Assembly: GCA_037903355.1 (NCBI GenBank)
Contig: JBAJFE010000018.1
Location: forward strand, 434,001-498,000
Length of the DNA stretch: 64,000 bases
Reading direction: 5' to 3'
Origin: Trichuris trichiura
Lineage: Eukaryota > Nematoda > Enoplea > Trichinellida > Trichuridae
Made by a program: the position numbers and the translations under genes
Notes under the pieces: generated by a model
What the model was told of the DNA's origin: nothing
Database searches by the model: none
What the model saw: the letters and a program-made list of their open reading frames with translations, nothing else
Shown: one piece after another, positions 33,182 through 46,020 of the stretch
How positions within the stretch are numbered: position 1 is the stretch's first letter
How the letters are laid out: each line of letters opens with the position of its first letter

Positions 33182-35485
33182 TTAAGCAGACGTCGCATAG
33201 GTACTCTTATATGCTGCCAGCAGACGCAAAAGAGGGTGCAGCTTCAACCACCACTGGTCCATAGGTAAACGATGTGCAAAATCGGTTCTTTCTTTTAGCT
33301 CCAAAACGGGGGTTAACTGGGCGTGACGATGTAATACGCCTAGCAGAAGAGCTGTATTTGGATTATCCGTGTAAACTGACCCATCCTCAGCAGCAACTTC
33401 TCTTGCCATACTAACAAGTACTTGGGCAACGTGAATGGCCATTCTCGTAGCCATCAAGCGGTCGAATGGTGAGGCGTTGCCTCCTTGCTGAGCGTGGCCG
33501 AGCACGTTGATCCGCGTACTGAACTGTCCCTTACCTTCTTCGCTAAACAACTGACGCATAAATTCTGTCGTATAATGCATATTTGCATTTTCGCATCTTG
33601 TCACAATGTACCGTTGAACTCCTTTGTCCATCTTCTGTGCAATTGCTTTCACGTCATTTTTTATATCATCTACGCCAAACGTCTGCTCAAAGATATACGC
33701 ATTATCTGCACCGGAAGCAAGGCCGGCAAGAGTTGCTAAGTAGCCGCAATATCCGCCCATTGTTTCTACAATAAAAACCCGATGCTTTGTTCCGCGTGCC
33801 GACTGCTTCAGCTTGTCCACCATGCTGCATATGACGTTCAGCGCTGTATCCGAGCCAATGGAGTAGTTTGCGCCAGGAACATTGTTGCTGATCGTGCAAG
33901 GAATTACAGCCATCGGAATGCAGAATTCTTTGAACTGGTGACGATTTTCGGTCAACTCAATGCACGCATGGTAGGCTTCGAAACCACCTACCAACAATAG
34001 GGCATTTATTTTATATCGTCCTAACTGTTCGGCCACGGCTGGCATGTTCATACTTGGCAACGACTTTTGCGAGCCCAGAAAGGAACCACCGTAGCGAGTC
34101 CAATCGATTACTGAATGCCATGACATTTCCGTAAGTTTACCCTTTATGAGACCTTGAAACGAATCCTTTATAGCGTAGACTTTGCAGCCATGATACAATC
34201 CCATACGAACGAAACAACGCACAGCGGCGTTCATGCCGCACGAAGGGCTTCCTACGTTCATCACAGCTAAATTGAACTTCAGACCACCGCTCAGATTTTG
34301 CTTGTCTACGGGCGGATGCATCTTGCTTAAAAGGTTATAGGCTTCAAAGTTTCTTTGGAAAGTTTTGCCTCGAAGTTCTATTGCGCGTTTCCAGTCCTTT
34401 GCATCCAAAGCTGCCTTCACTTCTAAGGTTTGCTCAACGCACTTAGTCAACGAGCGCCTGACAAGGACATTGCCATCTAAGGTTATTACGACGGGTTCAT
34501 TTTCGTCTGTAGCCTTTTTGGCGTCCATCAGGGCGAGTACCGCGTCGGCACCCATTCTACTTGCAAGCAGCCGATCAAATGCGGATGGAACACCTCCCCG
34601 TTGAACGTGGCCCAACACGGTAACCCGAGTATCATATCGCAGTCGATCGTGAACAACCTGTCTTACTTGTTCGCTGGAGATTGCCTTGCCAGTTTGATCG
34701 GTAGCACCCTCTGAACATATGATAATATTGACCCTTTGGCCGTAATCCCGAGACTCTTTAAGTTTTTTGCATAAGAGGTCAGGCCAGTTTTCCGGAACTG
34801 GCCATTCAGGAGTGAAAACCCAGTCCGCCTCGCTGACAATGGAAGCAATCAATGCCAGATAACCGCACCGACGACCCATAACTTCAATAACGAAAGTTCT
34901 CTGATGACTTTGCGCAGTCGAAGCAACTGCATCGATTGACTCGACTATTCTGTTTAATGCGGAATCTACCCCAATCGTCATGTCTGTACCGCAGAAGTCG
35001 TTATCTATAGAACCAACCAATCCAACAATGCGCAGTTCGCCAAGCAAATCCACTTGGGCTTTCTCCAACCTTTTCAGTTCAATCAGTTTTTTCAAATGAC
35101 TCGCCCACTCCTGACGAAGTATATTCAATCCGGTCAGGCTTCCATCGCCACCAATGCAAACCAAATCTGTTATGCCATGGATGACCAGATTCTCCACTGC
35201 CTTTTGTCGGCCTTCTACAGTCATGAACGCTTTGCATCGAGCACTTCCTATTATGGTACCGCTGTATTGTATTACGTCGCTGACGCTGTTCCAGCTTGCC
35301 TCTTCGAAATAATCGCCACCATCGACCATGCCTTGGTAACCCTCGTGAATAAGAAAAACGCGGTACCCATTGCTAATACCAACTCGGGTAACAGCCCTAA
35401 GGGCAGCGTTCATACCAGCTGCGTCGCCACCTGACGTGAACACACCCATACTGCGTTCTCTGACCTTTTCCTCTCCATTTTCCAT
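33182..35485 (-). CDS. ATP-dependent 6-phosphofructokinase (animal type)
   Basis: Phosphorylates fructose 6-phosphate with ATP, the committed step of glycolysis, in the cytosol. It is a single 767-codon frame. The Met is preceded by an in-frame TGA 12 bp upstream. Eukaryotic PFK has two PfkA-like halves. N half: ATP loop TSGGDAAGMN (17-26), GGDGS (113-117), catalytic IDND (160-163) with GTDMTIGVDSA, MGRRCGYLA (203-211), GHVQRGG (292-298). C half: NVGSPSCGMNAAVR (about 410-423), IPCTISNNVPG, METMGGYCGYLA-type motif (about 574-584), GHAQQGG (663-669); this half normally forms the allosteric fructose-2,6-bisphosphate site. The length matches metazoan PFKs (about 770-820), with a short N-terminus. 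There is no intron, unlike every other sizeable gene here. An acceptor-like TTCATTTCAG about 40 bp before the ATG suggests a 5' UTR intron or a spliced-leader site. Confidence 0.97.
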   Translation of the reverse strand: MENGEEKVRERSMGVFTSGGDAAGMNAALRAVTRVGISNGYRVFLIHEGYQGMVDGGDYFEEASWNSVSDVIQYSGTIIGSARCKAFMTVEGRQKAVENLVIHGITDLVCIGGDGSLTGLNILRQEWASHLKKLIELKRLEKAQVDLLGELRIVGLVGSIDNDFCGTDMTIGVDSALNRIVESIDAVASTAQSHQRTFVIEVMGRRCGYLALIASIVSEADWVFTPEWPVPENWPDLLCKKLKESRDYGQRVNIIICSEGATDQTGKAISSEQVRQVVHDRLRYDTRVTVLGHVQRGGVPSAFDRLLASRMGADAVLALMDAKKATDENEPVVITLDGNVLVRRSLTKCVEQTLEVKAALDAKDWKRAIELRGKTFQRNFEAYNLLSKMHPPVDKQNLSGGLKFNLAVMNVGSPSCGMNAAVRCFVRMGLYHGCKVYAIKDSFQGLIKGKLTEMSWHSVIDWTRYGGSFLGSQKSLPSMNMPAVAEQLGRYKINALLLVGGFEAYHACIELTENRHQFKEFCIPMAVIPCTISNNVPGANYSIGSDTALNVICSMVDKLKQSARGTKHRVFIVETMGGYCGYLATLAGLASGADNAYIFEQTFGVDDIKNDVKAIAQKMDKGVQRYIVTRCENANMHYTTEFMRQLFSEEGKGQFSTRINVLGHAQQGGNASPFDRLMATRMAIHVAQVLVSMAREVAAEDGSVYTDNPNTALLLGVLHRHAQLTPVLELKERTDFAHRLPMDQWWLKLHPLLRLLAAYKSTYATSA

Positions 35486-38400
35486 ATCTGACGAGATTCA
35501 GCGCCTTCTTTTTGCGCTTCCAAAATCTGAAATGAATAGCAAAACATTATTTTCATCGAGAAAAATCTCCTTAGCTCAGCGGATATATACAAGGCGGGAA
35601 AATGGAATGCCTCAAGTATAAATTCAAGTGCTGATTCTTCTTTGAGCGCGACGAAAAGATTACGTCATTTGACTGTTAGGAAATCCTGTCGCTTGACGGC
35701 TAGCGGGAATATTGGCCTTCAAATGAGCTTCCGCCATTAGTTTGCTCCACAGCTGAACTCCTTCTTGCAACGTCGCATTGATTTGCAAACCATCGTCAAG
35801 GGTTCAAAAGGGATATTCGCCTAAGAATCGGTCGAAAACTCAAAATCGCTACGCTCAAATAAAAATGCGCCGTTAGGTAAACTATGAAACGCATCCATCC
35901 CTCTACAAATTTGCAGGAAAGGAAAAGTTGCGTTAGCTTTTTACGCGCTTGAGCAAACGGTATGCGCGGAACAAATCAAAATTGACAAAGCGGCTAGCTA
36001 AGCAGCAATCAACTTTGGGCGAGCAGATTAACGAGCACCTTTTTGCCGAGTGAAATGGACTGCAGCCTACTCGTTTTTAATTTTTCCAATAAAACTTCTG
36101 GAAAGAAATTATAGCGTCCGAATCTTTTGGTGTGGATAAATTTTGGCAATTTTTAAATTCGCATCGGTAGTCTTTACTTATCTCATTTTGCCAACGAGCG
36201 CAAAGTACGTCAAACAAGCAACAGCCGGTAATGCACCCGTTTGAGGAAACACGTTGAGCTAACGTGACCAAATGACGCAGTCAACTGCAACGAGCGGCGT
36301 ACTTCTTTTAAATGATGGAATAGCGAAAGCACATCGCAACCGTTTTATTATATTAATAGCCACTTTGTTACACCTGATAATTTTGTCAAAACTTAAATCA
36401 AAATTCAATCAGATACGGGTTGCCAGCGGCGGCATGTTGTGGTTCTGTCAGTGGGGCACGATTTTCAATATGCTACGAATACGACAAGAAACCTGTTCGA
36501 ACAAATAACTTCGCTTCGAAAGATAATGAACAAAACGTGCATTTCTTGGAATTGTCATGTTCTGTTTTCTTCGCTGACGCCACCACCATCCTTCAAGTGA
36601 TTTATAGCATTTCGAAATTTACGTATATCCTTGCAACCACGCAGCGGCATGGTTGGAATATGCTCAAAAGTCTCCATGGAGATAAGCATATAACCGTGCA
36701 TCTAAACTTTGCGCACTATAACATCTTTGCGTGCGGTGTTAACAGTTGCGCGCTCTCTAATCATCCAAAACGCCCACACAAAGGAATGTTTGAATAGCTC
36801 CCCGAAAAACACAAACTAAAAAGTATAAATGGCGCAAGGTTATTTTTCGACACATAATCGATCAAGCCCTGTTCACTTTTTAAAAGTGGTGATTCCACTT
36901 CCTTGACGTTTCTTGTAGAAGGCCGAAGATTACCTGTTGCGCCTCGTCTACGAACACAAAAATGGAATCTTTTCAAATTTTACTTTAGTTTTGGAAAGAG
37001 AGACGAGTCTGACGGTTGTGGATTAGGTTCCCAACGAAATGCACGAAGAAGCGAGTTCACCTTTCTTGGTGAATGCGCTGAAAGCGTTATCGTGAGGGAA
37101 GAGGACACCGCAATGCAACTTTCCACTCCATTTTCTAGCCAGATTCTTTTCCTTAACTTTCGCAAAACTGCTTTGCAATACTATAAGGTGCCTGTTATAC
37201 CTCTTTCGAGAAGGTCAGCTAGAAGTCTTCCATCCGTACATCAAAAAATGAATACCATAAAGTTTTTCACTGGCCTGTCTATTTTGAACTTCACTAGGCC
37301 TGCTGATCCCTTCGATAACCGCTTCATGGATTGGATTTTGCGTCGCGAGCTATGCTGTTAAATTCACGTTTCTTCCCCGGTTACGACTGGGACAAAAACG
37401 CCTGAGAAAGATTGACCCTTCGAATCAGCGGCTCATCGCACAACGCTTTTAGGACTTAACGAAATGAAAGCCATCTCAAACTAAAAGTCTCGTGCGGGAC
37501 TGCAAACGCTGAGTAAAGCGAGACCCCAACCATATTAGCAGTCCTATCGATCTTGAGCCCGCAGGCACTTTCGAAAGGGGCTTCGAACCAGCCGTTGCAG
37601 TTATGAGTCTTCCCACAATTCAGTCCCTCTGCCTTCTTGAAAACAGTTTATCTGTTCATAGTGAGCTAATTTAAGTAGAGGGTTACCACCGTAAACCTGG
37701 AATCATGATAATCTGCCTAGTCAAGAATTTAAGGTTTGCTCTAGCCTCAAAAGTGAAGCTTTTCCCTATAATGAAAAAAAGGTTATACTGAGCGCACTTC
37801 GAACCACACCGGCAAGGAGTTGGATAGCGTTACCTTGCCATAAAAGACAAAAGGCAACAGAAATAAGGTTGAACATATTTCTTTGTCCGGTGATATGCGG
37901 TTAAACACTTCGAGGCTTATGCGGCAACTTTTCAAACAACCAGTGTATCTATTACCATTTAGAGTTAATAAACATTTTGGAGAACGTATTGTTAACAGCA
38001 GAAATTGAAGCCTAATTGGAGCAAGAACAAAAAATAACAAACGGCAAAAAGCTGAAACATTTCCACTGGCTGAAATCGCCCACGTAGATATGTTCCGCGC
38101 TATCCTTGATAAAGCTATTGACAATGGAAGGTTTTGCGTGACTAAGGCGTGAGGTATACTCGTCATGAAAGAGAAGATTTTTCCTAACCTAACTGCAACG
38201 CAGGTAGAAAAATTTTAACCGGGGGAGTTGCCTCAAATGAATTTCTGGAGAGAAATGCGCTATCCAAATGCCAGTAGAGAAAATGGTGATGCACAGAGAG
38301 TTCGTTGCAAAGCATCAAGCTCCGATCGCTCAGGGCAACATAAAAGACCAACTGCTTCAACATCATCGACTTTACTTTTGCTAGGAAAATCGATAATACG

Positions 38401-40205
38401 AACGTTTTGCTAATAATGAGGGTGCCTCACTGAAAAGTTGCTTTGACTAGCCCACAGAGCGAAAGCGTATGCTAGCATTTTTTAGCGAGAACTATTCCTG
38501 CAGCCGGAAATAGATACGCAAAAAACCCAATGTCATGATGCGCCGTATCCTGTGCATGACTAATCGCTGCAAGTTTGCAATTTTATTTCGTTTGGAAACT
38601 GCTGAACCTGTCGGAAGAACTCGCGTTCAACCAAATATCCACCTTTAGCCAGCAAGAATGCATCCTGCCCATTTGCGAACATGAACTAATCGCTTTAATA
38701 CGCATAGTATTGCTAAGCCAAAGCTCTGGTCAGATTTGTCAACGCAGAGTCATTCATAAGCGAAAATCTTTTAAAGTGACTTACAAGCCTGAAGAAAACA
38801 AGTTTTAATAACAAAATCCAGTTCAATTGTTTTTAATTGAAAATATACCTCCTTTTAAGGGTTTTCTAGAACTTCATAAAAATAATACAAGATAAAGCCA
38901 TTAACCGAATCTTAAAAAGAAACAGAGCTTTTGAAAAATGCCTTTCCGTCAGTAGTGTTAGTACAATAGTCTCCGTCATCTCAATATGTTAACGCCATCG
39001 TGTTAAAACTGGTGGCGGGAAAGACTTTTTTAACGGCTCTGTTTCTTCCTAAAATTCAATAAATGGTTTTATCCTATCGCTAATACATTATTGTTGCTGT
39101 TGTTATCACTATTTTTATTATTATTGTTGTTTTTGTTCCTATAGTAATACATGTGACATTAAATGACATTTTGTCAGTAAATAAAAAGCATTCCGTACTG
39201 AATACATTATTTTTCGTACTCAGCTCACGACTGGCCTGCTTAAGGTATGAAAATAGTGAACAGCGGTTTTTGAACTGTTCATGCTTCGTTATCCGGCTTG
39301 AATGAATTAGAATGATGAATTGCAGGCAATCCGTTTGCTCGGGACGATTATTTTACGTATGCGTTAAACGGGACAATAACAATGGGACATTGTTAATTTA
39401 CGGGAACAAAATGGTGTTTATGTGAGAGCAGCAAAACAAACTGCCTGTTTATGAACGCATTTAGATGCGCTCACCTTTGGCTTATTGTACCATACCGAAC
39501 GTGCAGAAGTCGCCGTTCAGTAAAAATACAGGTTCTGCTATTAGATCATTTATTAGTAAAAAAAATGCACTACCATAACGGATATTAATATAATAGCACA
39601 ACTATACGGATTTTAAAAGGATACGGTACAGAAAAAAAACAAACCCACCTCACGCTCTCATGGAAAACCACATTTACAGGTGCACAGATTCTGGTGCGCT
39701 CAAATAGTACTTGCAATGCTTTTCATGACAAGAAAGTACTGAAAAGGCTTCTGGTGCTCAGAAGTCTTCCTTCGGTCCATTATTGCTAAACAAGGGAACA
39801 TAATGAGACAACGCTATGAGTATACTGCGCTGAAAATTATTATCATTTTTCCGAAGTAGCCCATTGTACAATTATAGGCATTTTATTGATGAAGCTTCCA
39901 AGGCTAATCACATCCTCTCTTCAGCGTCTAAATAACGAGAAAGGATTGGACTCTGAAGGCTCTGTCAATAAAATAACAGTATTTAGGATTGTACTCCGAG
40001 CTGTTTCCACGTACTCGCCTGTTACGAAAAGCTGTATTTTTGTCACAAGTAAGTGAAAAATGAACCTCTTAAGAAAAAAGTGATTAAGACTAAAGCTGCC
40101 TATTAATAAATTTTGTGACGGCAAATTAGTTTGCAGTAAATCTCTGGCATATACGCACGCAAAGCACGCCATTAATTAAGCGTACTGAACGTGGTGCTTT
40201 CTCTG
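35486..40205. other. Gene-poor stretch, nothing recognised
   Basis: Frames up to 152 codons (36903-37361, +) and 127 codons (38166-37783, -) occur, but neither shows a domain, a signal peptide or coherent splice borders. Confidence 0.4.
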
Positions 40206-40511
40206 TTAAGTAACCTCGCTGCGCAGCAATTCAGACTGCAAAGCATTGACCCATTCCGAGCGGGATGAAATAATGGGTGACGCAAATGGAAACATTGACT
40301 TAGGCCAAAGCTTTTGTGAAATAGGAAATGATCTCTGCTCAGTTAAACTTAGTCTGATAGGCGCAGTTTGTTCAACGTTGGATGGGAAAGAGAGCAGCGC
40401 ACAAATCAAATAGACAAATAAGGACGAAATTCTCAACGAGCCTACCTGAGCTGATGCGGACAAAAGTTTAAAAAAAATAGTAAATCCCTGCATCTTGAAA
40501 GGAAACGGCAA
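40206..40511 (-). CDS. Possible small secreted protein (weak)
   Basis: A 101-codon frame with MQGFTIFFKLL near its start and a strongly hydrophobic stretch (LFVYLICALLSF) followed by a polar sequence ending SELLRSEVT. It could be a signal-peptide-bearing or single-pass protein. A GTAGGC donor falls inside the frame, so the structure may differ. No homologue is recognised. Confidence 0.25.
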   Translation of the reverse strand: MPFPFKMQGFTIFFKLLSASAQVGSLRISSLFVYLICALLSFPSNVEQTAPIRLSLTEQRSFPISQKLWPKSMFPFASPIISSRSEWVNALQSELLRSEVT

Positions 40512-40889
40512 CGATAATGAAGAAGTTATAAGCGCTTGAGCTAAGCGAAAATCACTGTTTTCAAGCGCAAAGTTCCTCCGTGCGGACGTACAGACAAGAA
40601 AAGGTGTAAGAAATCACGATAACAAAGCTAAAACGGCAAAGAAAACATACTTTCCTTATTAAGATGCTCTATATCAGGATGGCTCTTTATGAGAGAGAGA
40701 AAAAAGTCGAAACGCTTCGGATAATTGTTGCTTAGAACTAAATTGAAAACGAACATTTCGCGAGTCTCTTTTCAGCGCAACCTCTTTTTGCTCTCTCAAT
40801 TTCATCACGTGAGAACAGACCCGCGGAAGTGCAAGCTGAATGCGCCAAAGGAAGGCAAAATCGATCGAAGTTTAAAATAAATTGCACCT

Positions 40890-41198
40890 TTGGAATTTTA
40901 CGAGGAAAAGCAGAACAAGAGGCATCGTAGAGGGGAACAATTTTTACCAATGAAACGAACGGCCTTTCAGCAAATGGAAGACAGCAAACTATCCGCCAAC
41001 CCGTTTGTAGCAGCAATGCAGTGGGGTACCGCCAAAATGATCGTCTACCAGTTTGAAAATTGCCTCGACTATATTGAGCACTGCTGTCATACTGGGCAGG
41101 ATGTGCTGACACGGGACGATTGCTCAGCTAATTCAAGAATTGCACAATTGAAAGTCGCTCCTGTCAGTGAACATTGTTGCTTGCGCCTATTGGTCTAA
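40890..41198 (+). CDS. Coding-like frame, unidentified (weak)
   Basis: About 102 codons, read from a TTG, with a balanced composition (e.g. NPFVAAMQWGTAKMIVYQFE and two Cys-Cys pairs). The opposite strand is also open for 124 codons. I cannot tell which, if either, is real. Confidence 0.2.
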   Translation: MEFYEEKQNKRHRRGEQFLPMKRTAFQQMEDSKLSANPFVAAMQWGTAKMIVYQFENCLDYIEHCCHTGQDVLTRDDCSANSRIAQLKVAPVSEHCCLRLLV

Positions 41199-41629
41199 TG
41201 GAATTTTCGCTTCAGAAACCCCCTGCGTGCATCACGAAGGCAACCTCCTTCAGTGGAGAAAACTAAAATTATGATAACAATTAGTAGTGGCATTTATTTC
41301 CCCTTTGTAACCTAAACAAGTTTCTTCAGTCCCAATGGCGCAACGATACCGTGTAATTGGTTCTTCAAAAGGCAAAGAAAATGAGCATTCGAGCTATGCT
41401 TGCGTGCACACTTCCTTAAGATCAATGCGGACGTTAGATGAGATAAAACAAAAACAAGTTTTTATAATAGGCATAATAATAAGGCGGAGAATAATAAGAA
41501 CACAGTCAAAACAGACGTATAATTAAGTAGGTACTAATAGAAGTGAAAAAGAATAAAAGAGCATCAATTGCAGTGATCCCATTTTTACATCACAAGAAAA
41601 GAATACTTGAACAGCTATTGCATTAAGAA

Positions 41630-41661
41630 AATGCACGCGACACCACAGTGTCGCGTGCATT
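41630..41661. other. Perfect 14-bp stem-loop
   Basis: AATGCACGCGACAC-CACA-GTGTCGCGTGCATT: perfect 14-bp arms and a 4-nt loop, in intergenic DNA. No U-tract follows. It could be a regulatory or structured-RNA element, or the centre of a decayed palindromic repeat. Confidence 0.6.
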
Positions 41662-44231
41662 GATTCACCAGCTCTGCTCGTCAAGAGTATATAAGAATTC
41701 GAACAGTCGAATTAAACCATGTCATCGCATTAAATGATGGTATTCAAAAATGACGCGTCTATGGGACAACTAGTCAGAAAAGCGCGTACGACATCCCGAT
41801 AAAAATGTGCTAAAGGGCCACATTACCGCCGCGGCAGTGAATCCGTCACTATTAAAATTCTAAGTGACTAAAGGTTAGGGTTAAAATTCTGAAATGTAGG
41901 AATCAGAGTGAGTACGGTCCCATTGTGGCGGTTTTGCAGATGGAGCATTCAGCCCTTAGGGATCCTGACCCATTCAAAATTTCAACCCTTTCAGTATTTA
42001 GAACATTTCTTACCCCCGCCTTTGAGAGTTTGGACCCCACTATGCATTTCAAGGCATCCAGCATTTCTGTCTTCCGACTTTTACTCTGCTACAGGAGCTC
42101 ATCCTCTGTAAGTTTTCAGAATTATGATTATAGGCAGTCTGAAGTAGACGTGCCTCTGAAGTTGCCCTAAACCTTTCCTTAAAAAACATCTCTCATTCTT
42201 AGTTTTTTTGGTACATCGGGATCCTGGATGATTTTGAGCCGGGATAAAGAGCTCTAGGATTTTGAAATAGACCATCGTATGGCAACAATTAGAACCTGCT
42301 ATACACTAGTTTGAAAAAGAGTAAATATCATGAACTCAGACGAATGCTCAGTTGGTCTGCTGAGCTCTTCATTATACCAACTTTGTTCATTCAGCAACCG
42401 TAACAGAAAATTCGACAAGAACAACTTAGCGCCTGACGTCACACGATGTGACATTTCCCAATGCCGGTTACGACAGAAGTCACTCGCAAGTTCGCATACC
42501 GGTTTGGTCATACTATTCGTTATATAAGCTACATAGCTCCCTCTCGTGGCAATTCTTAGCTCATTCGTTCGTTCGCAACCAGCGAGCTATGTGCATTAAG
42601 TGGTCACATGTATGCACTCGTATGTACAATAAAACTTATTGCAACATCTGAGCTCGAGGTCGATTCGTCGTAATATCATCCTAAAAGGTACAGAAACCGC
42701 GTGTTATGTAAACCTGTAGCCAAAGTCAAACTGTTTAAAAAGCACATTAAAACTTCCACAATTTTTCAATGTTTTTTCCTTACCAATTGGAAAAATTCTG
42801 TTGATGCTGATTAAAGGATCGTCGTCTGCAGAGACTGGCTGATGTTAAGCTTTACAGCATATAAGCACAACACGTTGTTTGTGTGCGCATTCAAAAGAGA
42901 CTATCTTTTTCTTTCATTGAACAGCAAGCTTAACGAACAACCTTTCGATTGATCAACTGTAAAAGAGTCAGTCGCACTAGCGAAATCATTCGCGTGGAAA
43001 CTGCAACCGGCGCTTGGAAATTCAGAAAATGCCTTCAGAAACAACGAATTCCGTTTGATTGAGAAACGTTCGCCGATATTAATACGGAAACGCTCATTGA
43101 CACGCGGACCAGTCAGATTCTTTTCCAAAGTCCGTAAATCAATAATAACTTTGAAAGAACAAGTTTTCCGGCGTAAGACCAGTCATTTTGCCCATTCCGT
43201 TGCACCTCTGAGGATTCGAAAGGAAAAATGCCAGCACTGATCGTCGCAAAGATGAAAAAGTAGGGCGGTAAAAACTTGTGCAAAATTAAGAATGCGTCAG
43301 AACAATGGAAAGTCTACCATTCAGAAGGCAACGAAATCTATTGATTGTCAGTCACGATGAGAATGACTAAGTTGCGCCACTCGGGCAAAGATGCCATTTT
43401 GCAATGACAGTACGACACAATTCGAAAATGATTCGAAAAAATGCGCGCATACAGCAAATCACAAAGCTTAAAGAAAATTAATTCGTTGTCGTTCGAGGAG
43501 CCTAATGAATGGTACAAACCAAGCGAAAAGAAATTCGACCCAGAGTGACATTTGCCCATTGGCATTTCTGGTTACATTTTGAGAAGCAATAAATATTAAA
43601 AAGCTCATCCTGCGTGAAGTCAAACTTGGCGTCACGGGTAAAGTGAGAACGCTGCAAGTACATTGCGCACCAAGTGCTCAAGCACAGTAGAAGTAAGAAA
43701 GCCGTTTTCGCCTCGCCACGCCTTGCTCGCTGCCTTGGCGAGAGGCTGTTGCTAGCTGACTCAACACTTCTAAGGTAGGCAAGAAAAGTCTTACCGCTGG
43801 CAAAGGTTATTAGCTAAGCAAGGAATGGTCAAAAGCGTTCTTCATTGCACAGGAAGATGTTGGCTGAAACACATCAGCGTGTGAATAGGTAAAACCGCTT
43901 ACCGCCTTGCCTCTGGGTCCCTACACTAATTTTAAAGGCAGGCTTTACCGAAGAAGAGCTAAATACGTGGAGTGGTGCATACTTAGTTGAAGCAATAATC
44001 GATCTTATTCCATTATTTCATTCAACAGCTTACAAAGAGGTTACATCAGAAGTAAGCTGAGCTATGCGAGTCCATTAAACTGTACCTCTGTCAACTAACG
44101 CGCACCGATTCTTCAATGGCTAAAGCATGAGCAAGTTTCGTTATGAATACTCTTTGCAATATGCATCTATCTTTTACGCATGCAACGTACGCGTATAAAT
44201 TCAGTCCGCTTCTACGAACTGTTTTTACTGC

Positions 44232-44276
44232 GGAGCTTTCGGGATTCACCTCGCTTCGTCATCAGCGCCCTATTTA
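44232..44276. mobile_element. Fragment related to foldback core
   Basis: GAGCTTTCGGGATTC...CTTCGTCATCAGCGCCC resembles the core GCTTTCGGAAC...GTTCCGTCGTCAG of elements P2, F1 and H1, but there is only one arm. It is probably a degenerate remnant. Confidence 0.4.
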
Positions 44277-44447
44277 AGCCAGTACAAACCTCTTACGCGC
44301 AAGCAGTCACGTTTCTGAACATATACCTGCATTGGCAATAACTTAGCGCACGGGCGTTTCTTAAATCTGAAAATGCAAAAATTCTAGTTGATAATTAATT
44401 TTTAAAAGTAAAAGTAGCAAATAATACAACAATATTTTTGCGCTGGT

Positions 44448-44489
44448 TCAAAAGACGACGTGTAAACCCTGTTTACACGCTATCTTTTG
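44448..44489. other. Imperfect hairpin
   Basis: CAAAAGACGACGTGTAAAC-CCT-GTTTACACGCTATCTTTTG forms arms of about 19 bp with a few mismatches. No flanking gene explains it. Confidence 0.45.
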
Positions 44490-45654
44490 AGGACTGCGCT
44501 CGCAATCAACTAAGCTAAGCAAAACAAACTTTTTTGCCTGCTACACTTTCGCTAAAGCTGGAAGACATTTCCAAAAATCTTGTTGATAGGCAACTTCAGA
44601 CTATTACGTTACATACTGACAATGTCGTTGTCGTAAAAATCAGTACAGCTTTGTCGAGGCCGTTTCGATCTTCCTGTCCGTATACTTGAATTGACTTCCA
44701 TTAATCTTAGGCTTTACGTAGGTGCTCGCTTGGCATAAGCTCAACGGCAGTAGCTGTCAAAGCAGCACACGTTATCAAACTCGTACGGTGTTTGCTAACT
44801 TCGCAACGGTAGTGAAGCCAGAATTTACGAAAGATAAGCTTACAGCGCCTACTAAACCGAGCACCGGTGACTTATAAAGAAACAACAGTGGCAAAAGGGA
44901 TTGACGCAGTTACTTTCGGGAAAAAAGAATCTCTGCAGAGTTGCAATCCGCCATGTCAACTTTGAGCTTCCCTTCATAAAGCCTTCATTTACGCCTGCTG
45001 GTGAGCTTCCTTTTAATTTCAGTCAAATATTGGCAAAGGTCAGCTGGCAAGGCAACTCAATCGGAACGCAAACTCATAATCATTCTTTTAGATTTATCAA
45101 GACCCTTAAGGTCATACAACAAGCGCAGCAAAGAACCGCGTTATTTTCAAGTGACAATTCTTTAAATTCCTGATTTGTGCCCTGATCAAACCAAGTGGAG
45201 TAAGATTAACAAACAAAAGATGAGCAACGGGGCAACATGTTCGCGCGCTTAGCAACGTCGCGGGGAAGTTGAATTTGTCACTTTCATATTCCACTACTAC
45301 GGCGCAATCATCAAAGCACTATTGTCACAAACTTGATAAGAGGCAGTAATGAAGCTCCCTGCATGAACAATGCAGCGGACAGCAGTAACGGGCCTGAACG
45401 CTTCAACTACCTCTGCTAACGAAAACAAAGTGAGAAAGGCACTGTTTAACAGAAGTAGTCATGCAGCAGCAGCACACAACTTGAACCATTTGTTAACGTT
45501 TTTTGACTCCTTAAAGATCCATTCAGTGTTTGCTTAAAAGAAGAAAGGAACTAAAGGACAGCTGGTAGAGAGAATAAGCGAGTTTGAAATTATTAACAAT
45601 GCTTTTTGGAGACATTCGTTGCAAAGGTATTCTTTCCGCAAAAGGATATGCTAA

Positions 45655-46020
45655 GTGGGGCGCAACGGTGAAGTATCTACGCTAAAAAATACAAAACAAA
45701 ACTTGGAGAGCAATTGGAGTGCCAATGCATCAGCTCTCTACTGGCAATCTCCTTCAATTCAACAAGGGCCACCTCTTTGGGCGGCTGTCGTCATTCAAAA
45801 AATCAAGACAGGCGGTTCCCTATTTCCCGCAACCAAATATACACTTGGATTGGAAGAGGAAGACTCGAAAGCTTTCCTATACAATTATTACGTCGCAATT
45901 GAAAAGGAAAATTTTATTCACCCGACCGTAGTCTGTGCGAGGGTCACTGCCGCCGCTAACCTGGTTCAAAAACACAAGGAGACGGTGAAAGGGCGCCCTT
46001 TAAAATCTCCAAAACCTTGA
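45655..46020 (+). CDS. Coding-like frame, unidentified (weak)
   Basis: A 121-codon frame (first codon GTG) with GPPLWAAVVIQKIKTGGSLF, ALFLYNYY-like aromatic runs and a basic end. The other two plus frames are also open for 60-70 codons here, which weakens the case. No domain is recognised. Confidence 0.2.
   Translation: MGRNGEVSTLKNTKQNLESNWSANASALYWQSPSIQQGPPLWAAVVIQKIKTGGSLFPATKYTLGLEEEDSKAFLYNYYVAIEKENFIHPTVVCARVTAAANLVQKHKETVKGRPLKSPKP

Noticed and set aside
34365..34604. Plus-strand frames across 33.4-35.6 kb
   Set aside because: All are antisense shadows of the PFK coding sequence.
40738..41112. 124-codon minus-strand frame
   Set aside because: Both strands are open here. Its composition is no better than the plus-strand alternative and it has no domain.
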